From the NCBI GenBank assembly GCA_015039365.1, contig WION01000424.1:1-45325 (forward strand): DNA of 45,325 bases, given 5' to 3'. Below the pieces are notes generated by a model. It ran no database searches. It saw only the letters and a list, made by a program, of their open reading frames with translations, and was not told the origin of the DNA. Every line of letters starts with the position of its first letter. Position 1 is the first letter of the stretch. The translations under genes were made by a program, and so were the position numbers. Source of the stretch: Amanita rubescens (lineage: Eukaryota; Basidiomycota; Agaricomycetes; Agaricales; Amanitaceae). Positions 10,715-22,084 of this stretch are shown here, piece after piece.

Positions 10715-10859
10715 AAGCCTCCTGAAGCTATGCCATGACAATTCCGATTGTCCCGCATGCAGTTGTTATGCAAGAGCTATCAGCAATATAGGCAGCCTGT
10801 AAAGAAGTCATTAGCTGAGTTTCTGGTATACAGGCAATCAGCACATATACCTCCAAGGC

Positions 10860-11150
10860 AAAATGTTAACAAGTAATCAGGAATGTATGCAATATCACAG
10901 TGTGGTTGGGGAGTAAGCCTGTCAAAAAGCACCTATGCCTGCACAGCAAGAACTTAACAAGTGATAAGGAATATTGGCAATATCACAGTGTAGTTAAGAA
11001 GTAACCCTGTCAAATGCATAGCATGCCTGCATGCTAAGAAGTAATCAGGAACATATGCCATGTTGTTAAGAAGTAACCCTGTCAAATGTGTCCCACACCC
11101 GGATGTTGAGAAGTAATCAGGAACATTTGCCACATTGTTAAGAATTGTGT
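10860..11150. repeat. Diverged tandem repeat, about 80-bp unit
   Basis: About four units share AAGTAATCAGGAA...CACAGTGT..TTAAGAAGTAACCCTGTCAAA. The segment is CpG-poor and non-coding. Confidence 0.65.
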
Positions 11151-11199
11151 CTACATGATCAAGTTAATCCTAGTCAAGAAGCTGCTACAAGCTTCATCG

Positions 11200-11620
11200 T
11201 TGTTCACTTTATATTTTGGCAAGTGGATTAGGGTCCCAGTCAATGAGCTCTCAAGTTGTCATAAATGTGTGGCATTGCAGTTTATATCTTGGGGAGTAGA
11301 CCAGGATCCAAGTGAACAGGCTGTGCAGTTTATTCTTTTTTGGAGTGGATTAAGATCCCAGTCAACAAGCTGTCAAGTCTCCACAAGTTTTGTGGCTGCA
11401 CAGTTTATATTTTTGGGAAGTGGATTAGGAATCCGAGTCAACAAGCTCTCAAGTCGTCACAAATGTGTGGCTTTGCAGTTTATAATTCGAGAAGTGAACG
11501 TGCTGTGCAGTTATATTCTTGTGAAGTGGATAAGGATCTCAGTCAACAGGCTTTCAAGTTGCCACAAGTTTTGTGGCTGTGCAGTCAACAAGTCGTCAAG
11601 TTGCCACAAGTTCACCCAGT
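11200..11620. repeat. Diverged tandem repeat, about 90-bp unit
   Basis: Four to five units carry GTGGATTAGG..CCAGTCAACAAGCT, then CAAGT(T/C)GCCACAAGTTTTGTGG and CTGTGCAGTTTAT. Open frames in it come from the repeat structure. It is CpG-poor. Confidence 0.7.
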
Positions 11621-11889
11621 TGACAGAAACCATCCCAAAACCTTCAATAATATCATTGACTACCTATGTCATAACCAAGATTAAAGAGGGCAAAAACAGT
11701 TGGACATGAAACAATCCAGGGGTGTCAGATACAGCAGCCAAGAAAGGGCATACATGAGGGAAGGATGCTAAGTCAGAAGAATCCACATGAGAAGGGAGGA
11801 ATGCTTGCTAACTACATAAGAACCTGGGATTCAAGACAGAGAACAGAGAAAGCTAGGCTATCCAAGGAACCGTCTAGAAGCTTGAAGAC

Positions 11890-13040
11890 CAGATGGCACA
11901 TGAGGAGGAATGCCACACCGCACAAGCAGCCAAAGGGCAAGGACAAAGAACCTGCACACGAGAAGGGAATCCGCGCATGAGAAGGAACGCTGGCTCGCGC
12001 ACACAAAAACAGGAGGCCGTGCATGAGAAGGGAGGAATGCTGGGTGGTGCAAGATTGGAGAGGACTGGGACTGCACACCAGAACGAAGGTGAGCCGTTTA
12101 GGGCATGCTTAAGGACACGAGAATCCGACTGAATGCTGAATAGGAAAGCTGGGCTGTTCAAGGAACGGTTGAAGGGCGTGGATCCAGTTGAGGGGCAGGC
12201 AAAAGAACACAAGAATCCCAGAGCTTTGAGAGAAGACCGGAGGGCGTACATGAACGCTGGATAGGAAAGCTGAGCCATTCGAGGAACGGTTGGGGGGCAG
12301 GCAAAAGAACATGGGAATCTCAGAGATTTGAGAGAAGAAAGGATGGGATGGGCCGTTCAAGGAACGGTTGAAGGGCAGGCAAAAGAACCTAAGAATCCCA
12401 GAGATTTGAAAGAAGACCGGAGGGAGTACATAAGAGGGGAGGAACACCGGATAGGAAAGCTGGGCCCTTCAAGGAACGGTTGAAGGGCAGGCAAAAGAAC
12501 GTAAGAACTGAACTTTGAATCACTAGGCGTACATAAGAGGGGAGGAACGCCAGATAGGAAAGTCGGCCATTTGAGGAACGGGTGGGACGCAGGCAAAAGA
12601 ACGTGGGAATCCCAGAGATTTGAAAGAAGACCGGAGGGCGTACATGGGAAGGGAGGAATGCCGGATAGGAAAGCTGGGCCCTTCGAGGAACGGTTGAAGG
12701 GCAGGCAAAAGAACGTAAGGACTGAACTTTGAATCACTGGGCGTACATAAGAGGGGAGGAACGCCGGATAGGAAAGCTCGGCCATTCGAGGAACGGGTGG
12801 GACGCAGGCAAAAGAACATGGGAATCCCAAAGGTTTGAAAGAAGACTGGAGGGCGTACATGGGAAGGGAGGAACGCCAGATAGGAAAGCTGGGCCATTCG
12901 AGGAACGGTTGAAGGGCAGGCAAAAGAACATAAGAATCCCAGAGATTTGAGAGAAGACAGGATGGGAAAGCTGAGGAACGGTTGAAGGGTAGGCAAGATC
13001 AGAAGTAGAGAGAAGACTGGAAATCTGCACATGAGAAGAA
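11890..13040. repeat. GA-rich minisatellite with a 215-bp higher-order repeat
   Basis: Units of roughly 75-120 bp share GGAACGGTTGAAGGGCAGGC, AAAAGAAC, CCCAGAGATTTGA, AGACCGGAGGGCGTACAT and GGGAGGAA. Anchors (GGAACGG) recur near 12158, 12280, 12360, 12473, 12575, 12687, 12794, 12902 and 12975. Between 12473 and 12902, two adjacent units form a 214-215-bp dimer present twice in tandem. The long minus-strand frames here are by-products of the repeat. Confidence 0.8.
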
Positions 13041-13720
13041 GGAACCCTGGGTTATGCGAGAAAGACTTGGGCCGTGCAAGAAACTGTTGAAGAATCCACA
13101 GATGAGACTGAGGGAGGGAGCAGTGCGAGAAACAGTTGAGAATACAAATAAAATAAAATAATAGAAGAATCCGCGTGTGAGGGCATACATGAGAAGGGAC
13201 GAATGCTTGGCAGTGCCAGGGAGGCGGACTAAGTTGAAGATGATACCAGAGACGATGCCAGTATGAGAAAGAGCCAAGGGAGAAGAGAGCGATTTGATCG
13301 AAAGCAGGGACAGGGTTTGGTGATATAGGTATGAATTGCATGTTGACTCGCCAGGCGGAGCAGATGAGCACTAGTAAACCATAAATTCAGAGGGAAAGTA
13401 GACAGCAAGGGAGAGGCGATCGCGCACATTGTGAATGGGCTGGGGGAGAATGTAAACGTCGCAGTGTCGATTTGAACTTCAACTAACACGTGATTGCTCA
13501 AATAGCCACAAATTACGAGTATGTAACGTCCCGATAACAAGGCCGTCGTTGTACCAGTCACTGAAACGCATCGCGCTGGCATCACGACATCATCGCCGTC
13601 ATCTCTATCGTTCTCTACTCTGGTGCTGTGTTGCTCACTGAAACGTGCATCAATAAGTAAAAGTCGATTCTCGCGGTCAATAGCATAAACAGAACACTTG
13701 GTATTATATGGAGGTCTTTA
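13041..13720. other. No supported gene; minus-strand frame of uncertain meaning
   Basis: From about 13230 to 13585 the minus strand is open for 118 codons. The composition changes from the minisatellite to more ordinary sequence with normal CpG. I see no domain or splice chain, so I do not call a gene. Confidence 0.35.
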
Positions 13721-14080
13721 CACTGAGCCACCTATTCCTAGCAGATTCCGCGCGGAATGCTAGGAATCCGCGGAATCCGCTGGGAAATTCCTAGCATTCC
13801 TAGCAAATGCTAGGAATGGGTGTTTCCCCCCAAAAAAAGGGGAAAATGTCCCAGTGTATTCCCAATGATTTCCCAGCACATTCCCACCCCAGTGCAAGGA
13901 ATGGGTAGGCCATTCCTAGGAATGCTTTCAGCTGGGACTGGTAGGACTGGGTAGGACTAGGAATGGACTGGGAATGAAGGTGATCATGTGACTTGACATG
14001 GTCTGTGCGCAGGTCCACAGGTATATAAGGAGGGGGCATTTGGCACATATTTCCCCCCCACCACCCCTTCAGGATGGGGT
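13721..14080 (+). mobile_element. Transposon-terminus-like block (CACTGAGCCACCT end, CCTAGG/GGAAT palindromes)
   Basis: It starts with CACTGAGCCACCT, then a dense set of short palindromes, for example ATTCCTAGCA...TGCTAGGAAT around GATTCCGCGCGGAAT, and repeated GGAATG/CATTCC words to about 13970. TATATAAGG follows near 14022. The same 13-mer in inverted orientation ends a GGAAT-rich block at 34284. Palindromic subterminal repeats are typical of DNA-transposon ends. The family is not identified. Confidence 0.5.
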
Positions 14081-14094
14081 GGCAGTGCTGATAA

Positions 14095-14215
14095 GATTAG
14101 ATAGATTAGATAGATAGATAGATAGAGTGCTTGTTTGATATATATAGGATAAGCAAATTAAGTAATGCAAAAGGGTTAGATAAGATAAGATAAGATAAAA
14201 ATAGATAGGATATTT
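14095..14215. repeat. GATA/GATAA microsatellite
   Basis: Runs of (GATTAGATA), (GATA) and (GATAA) with an intervening AT-rich stretch. Confidence 0.85.
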
Positions 14216-15024
14216 TTAGAATTTCCTTTTTTGGAAAAATATTCTTTTGCTTCAAATGAATATGCAAAGTTTATTATTGTTTGTTTGTCCTTGTTTTTCT
14301 TGAGATAAAATTACCAAAAAATCTTCAGAAAATGCGGAAAATTCGTGTGATCCAGGTCATATAGACTTGGTGAAGCCAAACAAAGCCAAACTTGAGATAT
14401 TGGCAAAATAAGTTTTGGACTTTCAATTCATTACATATTTCCACCATACTGTCCAAGGGTGCCATTTATATACACATGATATATGTTCCATATAGCATCC
14501 TTGAATCAGGTGAAGGTCATGTGAAACCCATTCAGACTGTGCTTCAAGTTGGACATGTTCATTCCTTATGCCTTCCTTATCCATTCTTACCCTTATGCTT
14601 GATTCATACAGACAAGCACATTTGGATACAATCCACTTGTCATCACTTATCATCCACACTCTTCCTCAGGTACTTTGAAGTTGCTATCTGCTTTAGTATT
14701 GACTTATATAGGATCATGACTTGAAGTAGATTGGAATTACCATTGTAAATTGGTCAAGACTCACAAGTTTGTAACAACAGGCTGTCTTGCCACCTGTCTG
14801 TCTACCTGTCCACACCACCACCCATCTCACAAAACTGCCATCCATCTTCAATGCACTGGCACCAACCACTGGCACTGCTCTGGGAGCCTGAACTTAAGCT
14901 CAGATTGGGTGGGACTCAAGTCTTAAGTTGCACTTGGACTAGGATCAAACAATCTTTTACATTTTTACAAATTGTTTTGGGATTTTGTCATGAGTATGAC
15001 AATCCCAAACAATGCCAAGCAACT
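14216..15024. other. AT-rich, CpG-poor DNA without a gene
   Basis: Almost no CpG and short open frames only. The plus-strand 110-codon frame at 14392-14724 has no recognisable domain and uneven composition. Confidence 0.5.
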
Positions 15025-15400
15025 GCATCAGGAAAACTGCCAAATTTCTGATAATGTCTGAGGTGCTAGAATACAGTAATACTATGTAGTTGTCTAATTT
15101 TCTGATCATCTGGCCAGTTCTGGAACACTAATTGTCTGATTGGCTAGCCAGCACTAGAATACTGGTTGCCTGATTGTCTGATTGTCTGACACCTTCTAAT
15201 GTTGTCTGACAAATTATCAGATGTAGTCAGATGATGTCAGACAGTCAGACAATCAGATAACTAGCATTCCAGTGCTGGCTAGACAATCAGACAATCAGAC
15301 AATTAGTGTCCCAGAACTGGCCAGATGATCAGACAATCAGACAGCTAGTGTTCCAGATTATCATTGGACATCATCAGAATTTTGGCAGTTTTCCTGATGC
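15025..15400. repeat. 376-bp fold-back inverted repeat
   Basis: The left arm from 15025 (GCATCAGGAAAACTGCCAAA) and the right arm ending at 15400 (TTTTGGCAGTTTTCCTGATGC) are reverse complements with scattered mismatches over about 185 bp each. Inside the arms are several TGTCTGATTGTCTGA units and CTGGCCAGTTCTGG.ACACTAATTG. It can form a long hairpin and resembles a fold-back MITE. Confidence 0.8.
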
Positions 15401-15699
15401 ATGCACACCTACCAGAAAATATATCTGTGAAATGCACTGCATGAGTGATCCAGCTCCAAAGCCAAAGTGTAACAAGGCTTTGGTCTTATATTGTCCAGGT
15501 TGCTGTCTGATTTTGTAATGGACAGTTCAAAGCACCTGAGATGTGGCTTGTCATGCCAGAGCAAACAACATAGCCACCACTCACCTCAGGCCTTGGACAT
15601 GCTCCATGAAGTGGCAGCCCATAGGCCATCAGCAAACAAGGCAAACATCTAATTTTGTCTGTGGCATCATTAGACCTGATTATTACATCAGTTCACTTC

Positions 15700-15945
15700 A
15701 ACAGTGGCTGTTAGATAATCAGGCAGTCAGACAATTAGTGCCACAACACAGCCTGTCAGTGCTTGTCAGATGGCTAACAATCAGACATTTAGTGCAACAG
15801 TGCCTGTCAGATTGTCAGACAATTGGATAATCAGTGCAACAGCACCTGTCAGATAGTCAGACAATCAGACAAAAGCTAGTGCAATAGTACCTGTCAGATA
15901 GTCAGACATTCAGACAAATTGCATGACAGACTCTATCAGACTGAT
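15700..15945. repeat. Tandem repeat, about 50-55-bp unit
   Basis: About four units of GTGCAACAG.ACCTGTCAGATAGTCAGACAATCAGACA. It shares the CAGACAAT word with the fold-back at 15025-15400, so both probably come from the same repeat family. Confidence 0.7.
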
Positions 15946-16266
15946 CAGACAATCAGGTTTTTGATGTGTTTGCTGCTACAGGCCAAGCCTTATACTTGGG
16001 ATGAAATAGGTGTTAAAATCTAACCAAGTGTTTGTTACAACTGATCACTAATGTTGTAACAATTGTCTAGCCCTCAGGCAGACTTACTAATAGGATGCTT
16101 TAGATGTTTAGAAATGCAGTCTATAACAAGCAGTATCAAGAGTGGTAAGTTTGTAACCAATCTAGTGTAGCCTGAGAGTACTCCCTACAGGTAAGAAGAG
16201 CTGGTCTGTTTGGTGCTGTTTACTACAAATCCCATAGGTGTGAGTTTAGCTGTCCACTACATGTCA

Positions 16267-17639
16267 CATTCCGAGGCCGAGTGAAACGAAGGACTCGGTT
16301 TTATTCCGAAACTTGAGTCGCTTTTTTTTCCTTTTTGGTAAGCGCCGGTAATTACCGAGCAAACAATCGCACATTGAAGCTATGGACGCAACTCTATACT
16401 AGCTTTTCGTCTTTACTCTTCCTCACTATCTTAAGATGGTCATACTATGTCCTTTAACCATTCTACGCAATTGGATTGATGGTTACTCTTGCCTCGCACA
16501 CAACTCCCCCAACCTCTTTGAAATTCCGATTACAGTTATGCCTGCTACGGCTCCTCGTTGGATTGATGATTAAGACTCGATCGCGCACGCTTCAGTCATC
16601 GTTTCTTGCCATCTATGGAACACAACGCTTTGGTGCAGAGTCAGCAGCGCTCTCGGGTCGCCATCAAAACACCATGATGATACGCGTTCATTGTCGAACC
16701 CTGTTTGTTCTTTCACTGCGCGATTTAAGCTGCACTCACTGGGAAATGCTCATCACCACCGCCCGCAGCCGCCTCCTTAAGACAAAGACGAGCCATTCTC
16801 CCATGTCGGTCCCACGCCTCGCGCTGTGCTGCTCCCTCGTCGAAGAGGAGGAGGAGGGGCAGGGGTAGGACGAACCTGTTGCCGAATTTGTGATGGTTAT
16901 GGTATAATAGTGGTGTCGTATCATCACGTCACTTGACGAACAGGACCTGACGAATTTCTCTCTAGCCTCAAGTTTCTTTTGCACCGTTTGAATCGCTCCC
17001 AAGCTCTGTTTTCTCGCGCACTTGACTCTCGCAATCATTCGCTCTCAAGAACCGCTATGTTTTCTCTCGCACTTTACGCAAGTCATCTTTCGCTCTCAGG
17101 AATCCTGAATCGTTATCCCGATTCACTATTCATCACTCACGTAATCATTTGTATTCATTATATATCAAACAAACTGCTTTTTCGTGCCGCATTTGTTCTG
17201 CTCCCATAAGTTAAAACCCACTCTGAGAGTGATTGAAGTGCTCTCGGCGCGAATCTGACCACTCTGCGAGGGCTGTACTTCCCCTAAAAACGCGGCGATC
17301 GCTCGGGCTGCTCAGACATCTCTGTGCCGAAAATCTGATGTTACGGATTCGCGCTCGGGCTGCTCAGTTCCCTCTGTGCCGAGAATCTGTTATTACGGAA
17401 TCAGATATATTAGAGTGTCGAACGAACATCTTTTCGTGCATCTACTTAACATTCGGTCAACACCATCGTTGATGACGGCCACAAACGAATTAAGAGGAAT
17501 TAGCATGTTGAGTGAACGACTATGATTGGTACATATTGACTGGCGTGCCAGATCGTTTCAGAAGTTCGTACTTTTCCTACACAGGCGCTTGTGTACTTTA
17601 ATCGACATCAACAACTAAACCACTTCACCATTTCTGTTT
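16267..17639. other. Start of the CpG-normal block; terminus-like motif and short repeats, no gene
   Basis: CpG content jumps at about 16262. The segment opens with CATTCCGAGGCCGA, found inverted at 36316-36329. A direct repeat of about 45 bp (GCTCGGGCTGCTCAG...TCTGTGCCGA.AATCTG...TTACGG) occurs at about 17303-17347 and 17352-17399. Open frames such as 16476-16868 have no domain or splice support. Confidence 0.45.
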
Positions 17640-19155
17640 TTATTGACCTTCTTCTCTCGCTCCGTCGTCATGCTGCTTCTCTAAGCTTCCGTCATCAATG
17701 ACCATTTCTCCCAACTTTTTACGTATTCGGGACCGTTCTTCATCATCGTACCCAACCCTCCTTTTTATCATCGTATACACTCCAGGTGCTCTTATGTTTG
17801 TCAGCAGTTTATATGCAGCTTGTGATGCAAACGCTTTCTGGTAAAATAGACTCTCGTTACTAAAACGACTTCCAATATCAATGTATCCTGTTACTACTCA
17901 CCTGGGAGAATGAGTTGTCCAGCATCGTCAAACTTCGCAAGATGCAAATCATTTTGTATTCATTTTTGGGCAGTGGAACCAGTGTCAACGTCATTTGAGC
18001 GTCAACGACATCGCCTATTTGAAAGCGAACAGGCGACATTTTGATATATCTATGCAAATATTCAATCAACATTCCGCATTGTCAACCAGTCTTTCTCACT
18101 CACTTCATTTCACCGGTATCCGACAATACCCTCTCGTAAAATTCGACCACATTGTTCTCGCTGTGAATGTAACTTGTGTTTTCAAAGCTGGAGAGTATGC
18201 CGTGTGGATCAATTTCGCTTGGAAAAGAGATATGTTTCACCGTCGGTCCACAGTCTTTAATTGATGAAAAGTATCGGTTAGATGTTTCAATGCTTGTGAA
18301 TTCTCCATATGTATCCAGAAATGCACATGGTTTCAGTTTGTCTCGAGGAACATGACCGCTGAATAGCGAATATATGTCGAAGATCCCATTTATTGCTGCC
18401 TCAAACGTCGGAGTCCCGAGACCTGTGAGCGAGACCCCTTGTCGTAAGTACTTCACGCGTTTTGCGGTTCTTTCGAGTGACCAACGTATTAGCTTCGTCC
18501 TGTAGGTGAGAATGCGAAACTTACATTTCTTGGTTCCTAAAAGGCGGAAGATCATGTCGCCAGATAATTCCTTGGACGTGTGCTACAACTTCCTCTATGT
18601 CGTTCGTCATATTCTCACCATCAACGGGTGATCCTTTTGCAAATACGAGCTGCTTGACTGATTTCGTCTCAACGACTCTGTACGCATTGGGCCATTCGAC
18701 TGTCTGGAAAACAAATGTGTCAATCCTACTGGTGCCAATTTGTATTCAATAACCTGTTTACCTTCGTGCAACGCGATAACTGTATGCCTGAATCCGCATT
18801 AACTCTTCTTTCTACTGAAATATGATCAAGGCGATCGGCTGTCAGGTTGTACGTGCATTAGCCAATCGAATCCAGTTTTGATGGTTTTAATGTGATATGT
18901 ACCTGCGGCCTTCAAGTCGTAGTCTCCGTTCATGTAGGCGTTCGTTGGCGAATGATTGTCTCTCTCCTCTACTGTCTGATTCATGTTTCTCTTATATATG
19001 ACCGGCACTAGTACGTCAGCTGTATGATGGTAACTTGCGCATTTGAGCTTCCGTTCAAGATGTGTGGAGCGATGGTTCACCGTATGGACAATGACGGATC
19101 GGGAGAAAGTAATTTTGGAGAATATTTCAAATGGCAGAGTAGTAATGGGATACAC
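17640..19155 (-). CDS. Conserved-looking unknown protein (6 exons, about 416 aa)
   Basis: Exons (minus strand) 19155-18903, 18838-18762, 18703-18525, 18499-18104, 18049-17902 and 17837-17640 keep phase throughout and end in TAA. Features: GDYDLKAAADRLDHISVERR, TVEWPNAYRVVETKSVKQL, then FEAAINGIFDIYSLFSGHVP and LKPCAFLDTYGEF. Near residue 308, RFQIGDVVDAQMTLTLVPLP is followed by YKMICILRSLTMLD; a charged tail closes the protein. I recall a similar VGDIVEVQ...YKMxxxLRxxxLLD motif in unnamed agaricomycete proteins; function unknown. The fourth intron would be only 25 nt (18524-18500); an alternative with a CTAAT branch site and AAG acceptor at about 18470 is 55 nt and keeps the frame. The start may instead be ATG 18984, because the first 57 codons overlap a duplicated non-coding module. 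Confidence 0.65.
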
Positions 19156-19670
19156 GCGGCGTCAAACGCCGTATCACTAACGGAGATGCGATCCTAAACA
19201 TCAATGATTTACCATCAATTGATGCGCAATCTCGTCGTCCGCGCATCTCGTCGGCCGCGCATCTCATCGGCCGCGCATCTCGTCAGCCGCGCGTCTCGTC
19301 TCGCGTTCTTTGTCTTTCCGCGTTATCGTCAAATGTTGACGCAATGATGATACAATCCTATTTTTCCGGACGCACCTTCTCTCCCACTTTTTCCTGTCTA
19401 CTGTGCCAAAATTCGACCTTCGTTACAACTTGTCTGTAATGATCGATCACCTTATGGACAATGACTGATCAGGCAAAGCTCAGGTGCAATTTGACTTGAT
19501 CCGTTCGACCAGCCATCAGACTTTCATCGAGCGGAGCACCGATTCCTACTTTAATGAAATCGCGATCCTGAAAGATCTTCCATCAAGTGATCCCCAGCGT
19601 TCTAAATTTATCTCATTGTTCGCGCGTTCCGTCGACCGTTCGTCGTCTTTCCGCTGTTGTCCTCAAATGT
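19073..19670. repeat. Duplicated module in the divergent intergenic region
   Basis: Two diverged copies, about 19073-19345 and 19442-19670, share TCACC(G/T)TATGGACAATGAC.GATC, CGCGATCCT.AA..ATC, CCATCAA.TGAT and GTC.TTTCCGC.GTT.TC.TCAAATG. They lie between the minus-strand 416-aa gene and the plus-strand gene starting at 19843. Confidence 0.55.
19226..19306. repeat. 16-bp CpG-rich tandem repeat
   Basis: About five units of GCGCATCTCGTCGGCC, one with CATCGG and one with GTCAGC. It is CpG-dense, unlike the repeats elsewhere in the window. Confidence 0.75.
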
Positions 19671-19842
19671 TTAGGCCGTTCCGTTACGGCTCTACTCTTT
19701 CGCTGCATCCAATGCATGTTCATTCCATGCACTTTTCTCACTTATAGTGTGCGACATGCTGAACGGTATCCTTCCAGATTTCCCCACACCTTTGCGATTG
19801 CCTCTTCATCTACTACCTTCATTCAGTTGACTTACCGACTCC

Positions 19843-22084
19843 ATGTCTCCCGCTAAGAGAAAACGTGCTCCCAAATCGGCCAAGTCAAGTGTCATCGTTA
19901 AGGATTCAGATATGTTGGTCTTCAATGTTCCAATCACATATACCGTGTTCTTTCTGCTTAAGTTCATATATATCAACAGTGACAACGAAATGTTGCAAAC
20001 CGATGGCCAACGTCAACCAGAACAGAATGTCTCCGATAATTCGGATGATGAAAAAAGGTAAGCTCATGTTGAAACCTGTTACTATTATTCGTTAATGAGT
20101 AGTATCGTCAGGCCCTTGAAGATCATGTCGCATTCCAAGAAGCAGAAAACATCGATTACGAGCGAAGATGGTACCGTAGTCGAACGATCTTCAGCCGAGA
20201 ACGTCAGGTCTGACCCTATCGTGCCCAATGACAACGACGATCCCGTGCTCAAAGTCAAGAAACCTACGCGTTTTAAGCTTCGAAAGTATGTTTTTCCTTC
20301 TTTTTCAACCTTGTGCTAGATATTTATTCATTCCAGCGATTCGGCACTTGCCGTCGTTTCTCAAACTGCTAGTTCCTCCCATGGCAGACCGGGCTTGAAA
20401 TCCGTCACTCCTATCCATACAATGGACTCCGATGCGTAAGCCATAGATTGTTTAAGGGCGGTATCGAATATGCTGGTACTGACCGAGTCATTTAGTGTGC
20501 AGAACGATTCAGCGCCCTCTTCTCAGACATTTTCTACTGAGATAGACCCGGCCATGGTTCCTGGTAAACAAACATTGTACGTGCCTTCATTCTATTTGCT
20601 TCAAAATCTGCAATGATTTCATACAGATTTTTGGATTCCGATATCGACAACTCGAATGACAGTGGTAACGACTCCGACGGATTGCATAGCGCACATTCAC
20701 TCGAAATGCGCAGTCCGACAAATGCTGTGAAAAAAATTGGACCGAAAGATTCAGGAACTTTATACTTGGATTCATTTCCAGACATCACCGACTCCGGCAT
20801 CAAGCGCAACAAGCAGATACAGAATGATCCTTTGACATTAAAGGATGAAGAAATTGATCCCCTTTTGCGCGACGATCATAAGTCCCTTCCAGCTCTCAGG
20901 CAAGTTTCAATACATATAACGTCTGTGATATTTGGTTTCGTGCTCACGTTATAGTAATTATAGAAATGTAACTGTCATTCCTTTTGTTCGTTATGGACAA
21001 CCACAACCCGAACCCGACTCGAACGTCGCCCTCGGATACGAGAAAGTGGTACAGAACATGGCCAGTGGACCTGCTGGGAAACGGTTCGTTTGTTTAAGAT
21101 ATCATCCGATGAAACGACCCATGTGAATTATTAGGCAATTGGAAGCTGCTGTCAAGTTCACTTACACTTTACCTTTTGTCAACCCTTCTTGAGCGTCACA
21201 TGGTCTGGTCGTGTATGACGGAGGAAAGATCTGCTTCAACAAGGGTGAAAACAGTAAACAAGGAAGGAATACCGTCTTTCTTACGACTGGATTGATTATC
21301 GAATCACAATTGAAGATTCCCGCCGATAGTACGATAAATCCAGGACATAAGGTAAGGCCCATGTTGTTGTTCCGCATCTTAAGCTCATTGTTTTGTAGGT
21401 TCGACAGGTTGTTTTACTCCCCTTCGTCGGTGAAGTCCAACGACTGCTTGCGTACATCGGTACTGTGTTTGAGACGGATGAATATGTCTGCTTGTTAGAG
21501 TCTGGCAGTCTGATTTTCACAACTCGTAGAGAAGGTGCGGGTGCCGACTACAATAACCAAGGAAATTATGCGTCAACTAGCGGTATATCATGTCTTCGAT
21601 TTCTAAATTGTCGACATTGCTAATTCTTTTCCAGCATCGACTTCGCCCGTTCGATCACGAGTACCCGCTGGCCTTCTTACCAGCTCGCCGGTTAAACTTG
21701 GAACAACGGTTAATCCAAACAAAGGAAAGACTTCTCATTTTTCTCCGTCGCTTGGCTTCAAAGATCATGGTATGCATCGCTGTAGTTGCGACCATCACCT
21801 TGTTGCCTGACCTATGTTCGGTTTTAGTTCCTGTTTACGACGCTCGTGAAAATCCTGACTTTTTGTTTGACAAGCAGAGCATGATGCATATCACGGCTCT
21901 CCCTGCGTATAATAAGGGAAAGACAGACATTCCGTCTTGCAAGTACATCGCCACCGTCGGTTATACTGTCGGGAGTTGGAAGACTAAAGCCGATGCCGAC
22001 GATGACAAGCTCACAAACTGTGCCAGCTTGAACTTACAGTTTGTAATCATTCTGGGAAAAGTTAATCTGAATGACATTGCCTGA
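19843..22084 (+). pseudogene. Eleven-exon gene for a basic/acidic nuclear-type protein, broken by one TGA
   Basis: Exons 19843-19913, 19980-20057, 20112-20285, 20337-20435, 20496-20576, 20627-20899, 20955-21083, 21135-21351, 21399-21582, 21635-21769 and 21828-22084 give 566 in-frame codons with a single internal TGA at 21190-21192 (FVNPS-stop-ASHGLVVYDGG). Everything after it stays in frame through three more introns to the normal TGA at 22082-22084. The N-terminus is basic (MSPAKRKRAPKSAK, possible nuclear localisation signal), followed by a Ser/Asp-rich disordered half with repeated DSDIDN. The C-terminal part (IPFVRYGQP..., LPFVGEVQRLLAYIGTVFET, PSCKYIATVGYTVGSW) looks folded but is not recognised. 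The intron at 20900-20954 begins GC (AG|GCAAGT). The TGA may be a CpG-deaminated CGA. Confidence 0.65.

Noticed and set aside
11155..11709. 184-codon plus-strand ORF
   Set aside because: Built of the 90-bp tandem repeat, with the same peptide pieces in two frames.
11812..13371. Several long minus-strand ORFs (up to 282 codons)
   Set aside because: They lie entirely in the GA-rich minisatellite, overlap in several frames, and repeat the same peptide; the repeat simply lacks stops on that strand.
15100..15950. CRISPR-like regular repeats
   Set aside because: Repeat words vary and spacers are not unique; the arrangement is a fold-back plus minisatellite in a eukaryote.
16476..16868. 130-codon plus-strand ORF
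   Set aside because: No domain, no splice support, and composition changes within it.
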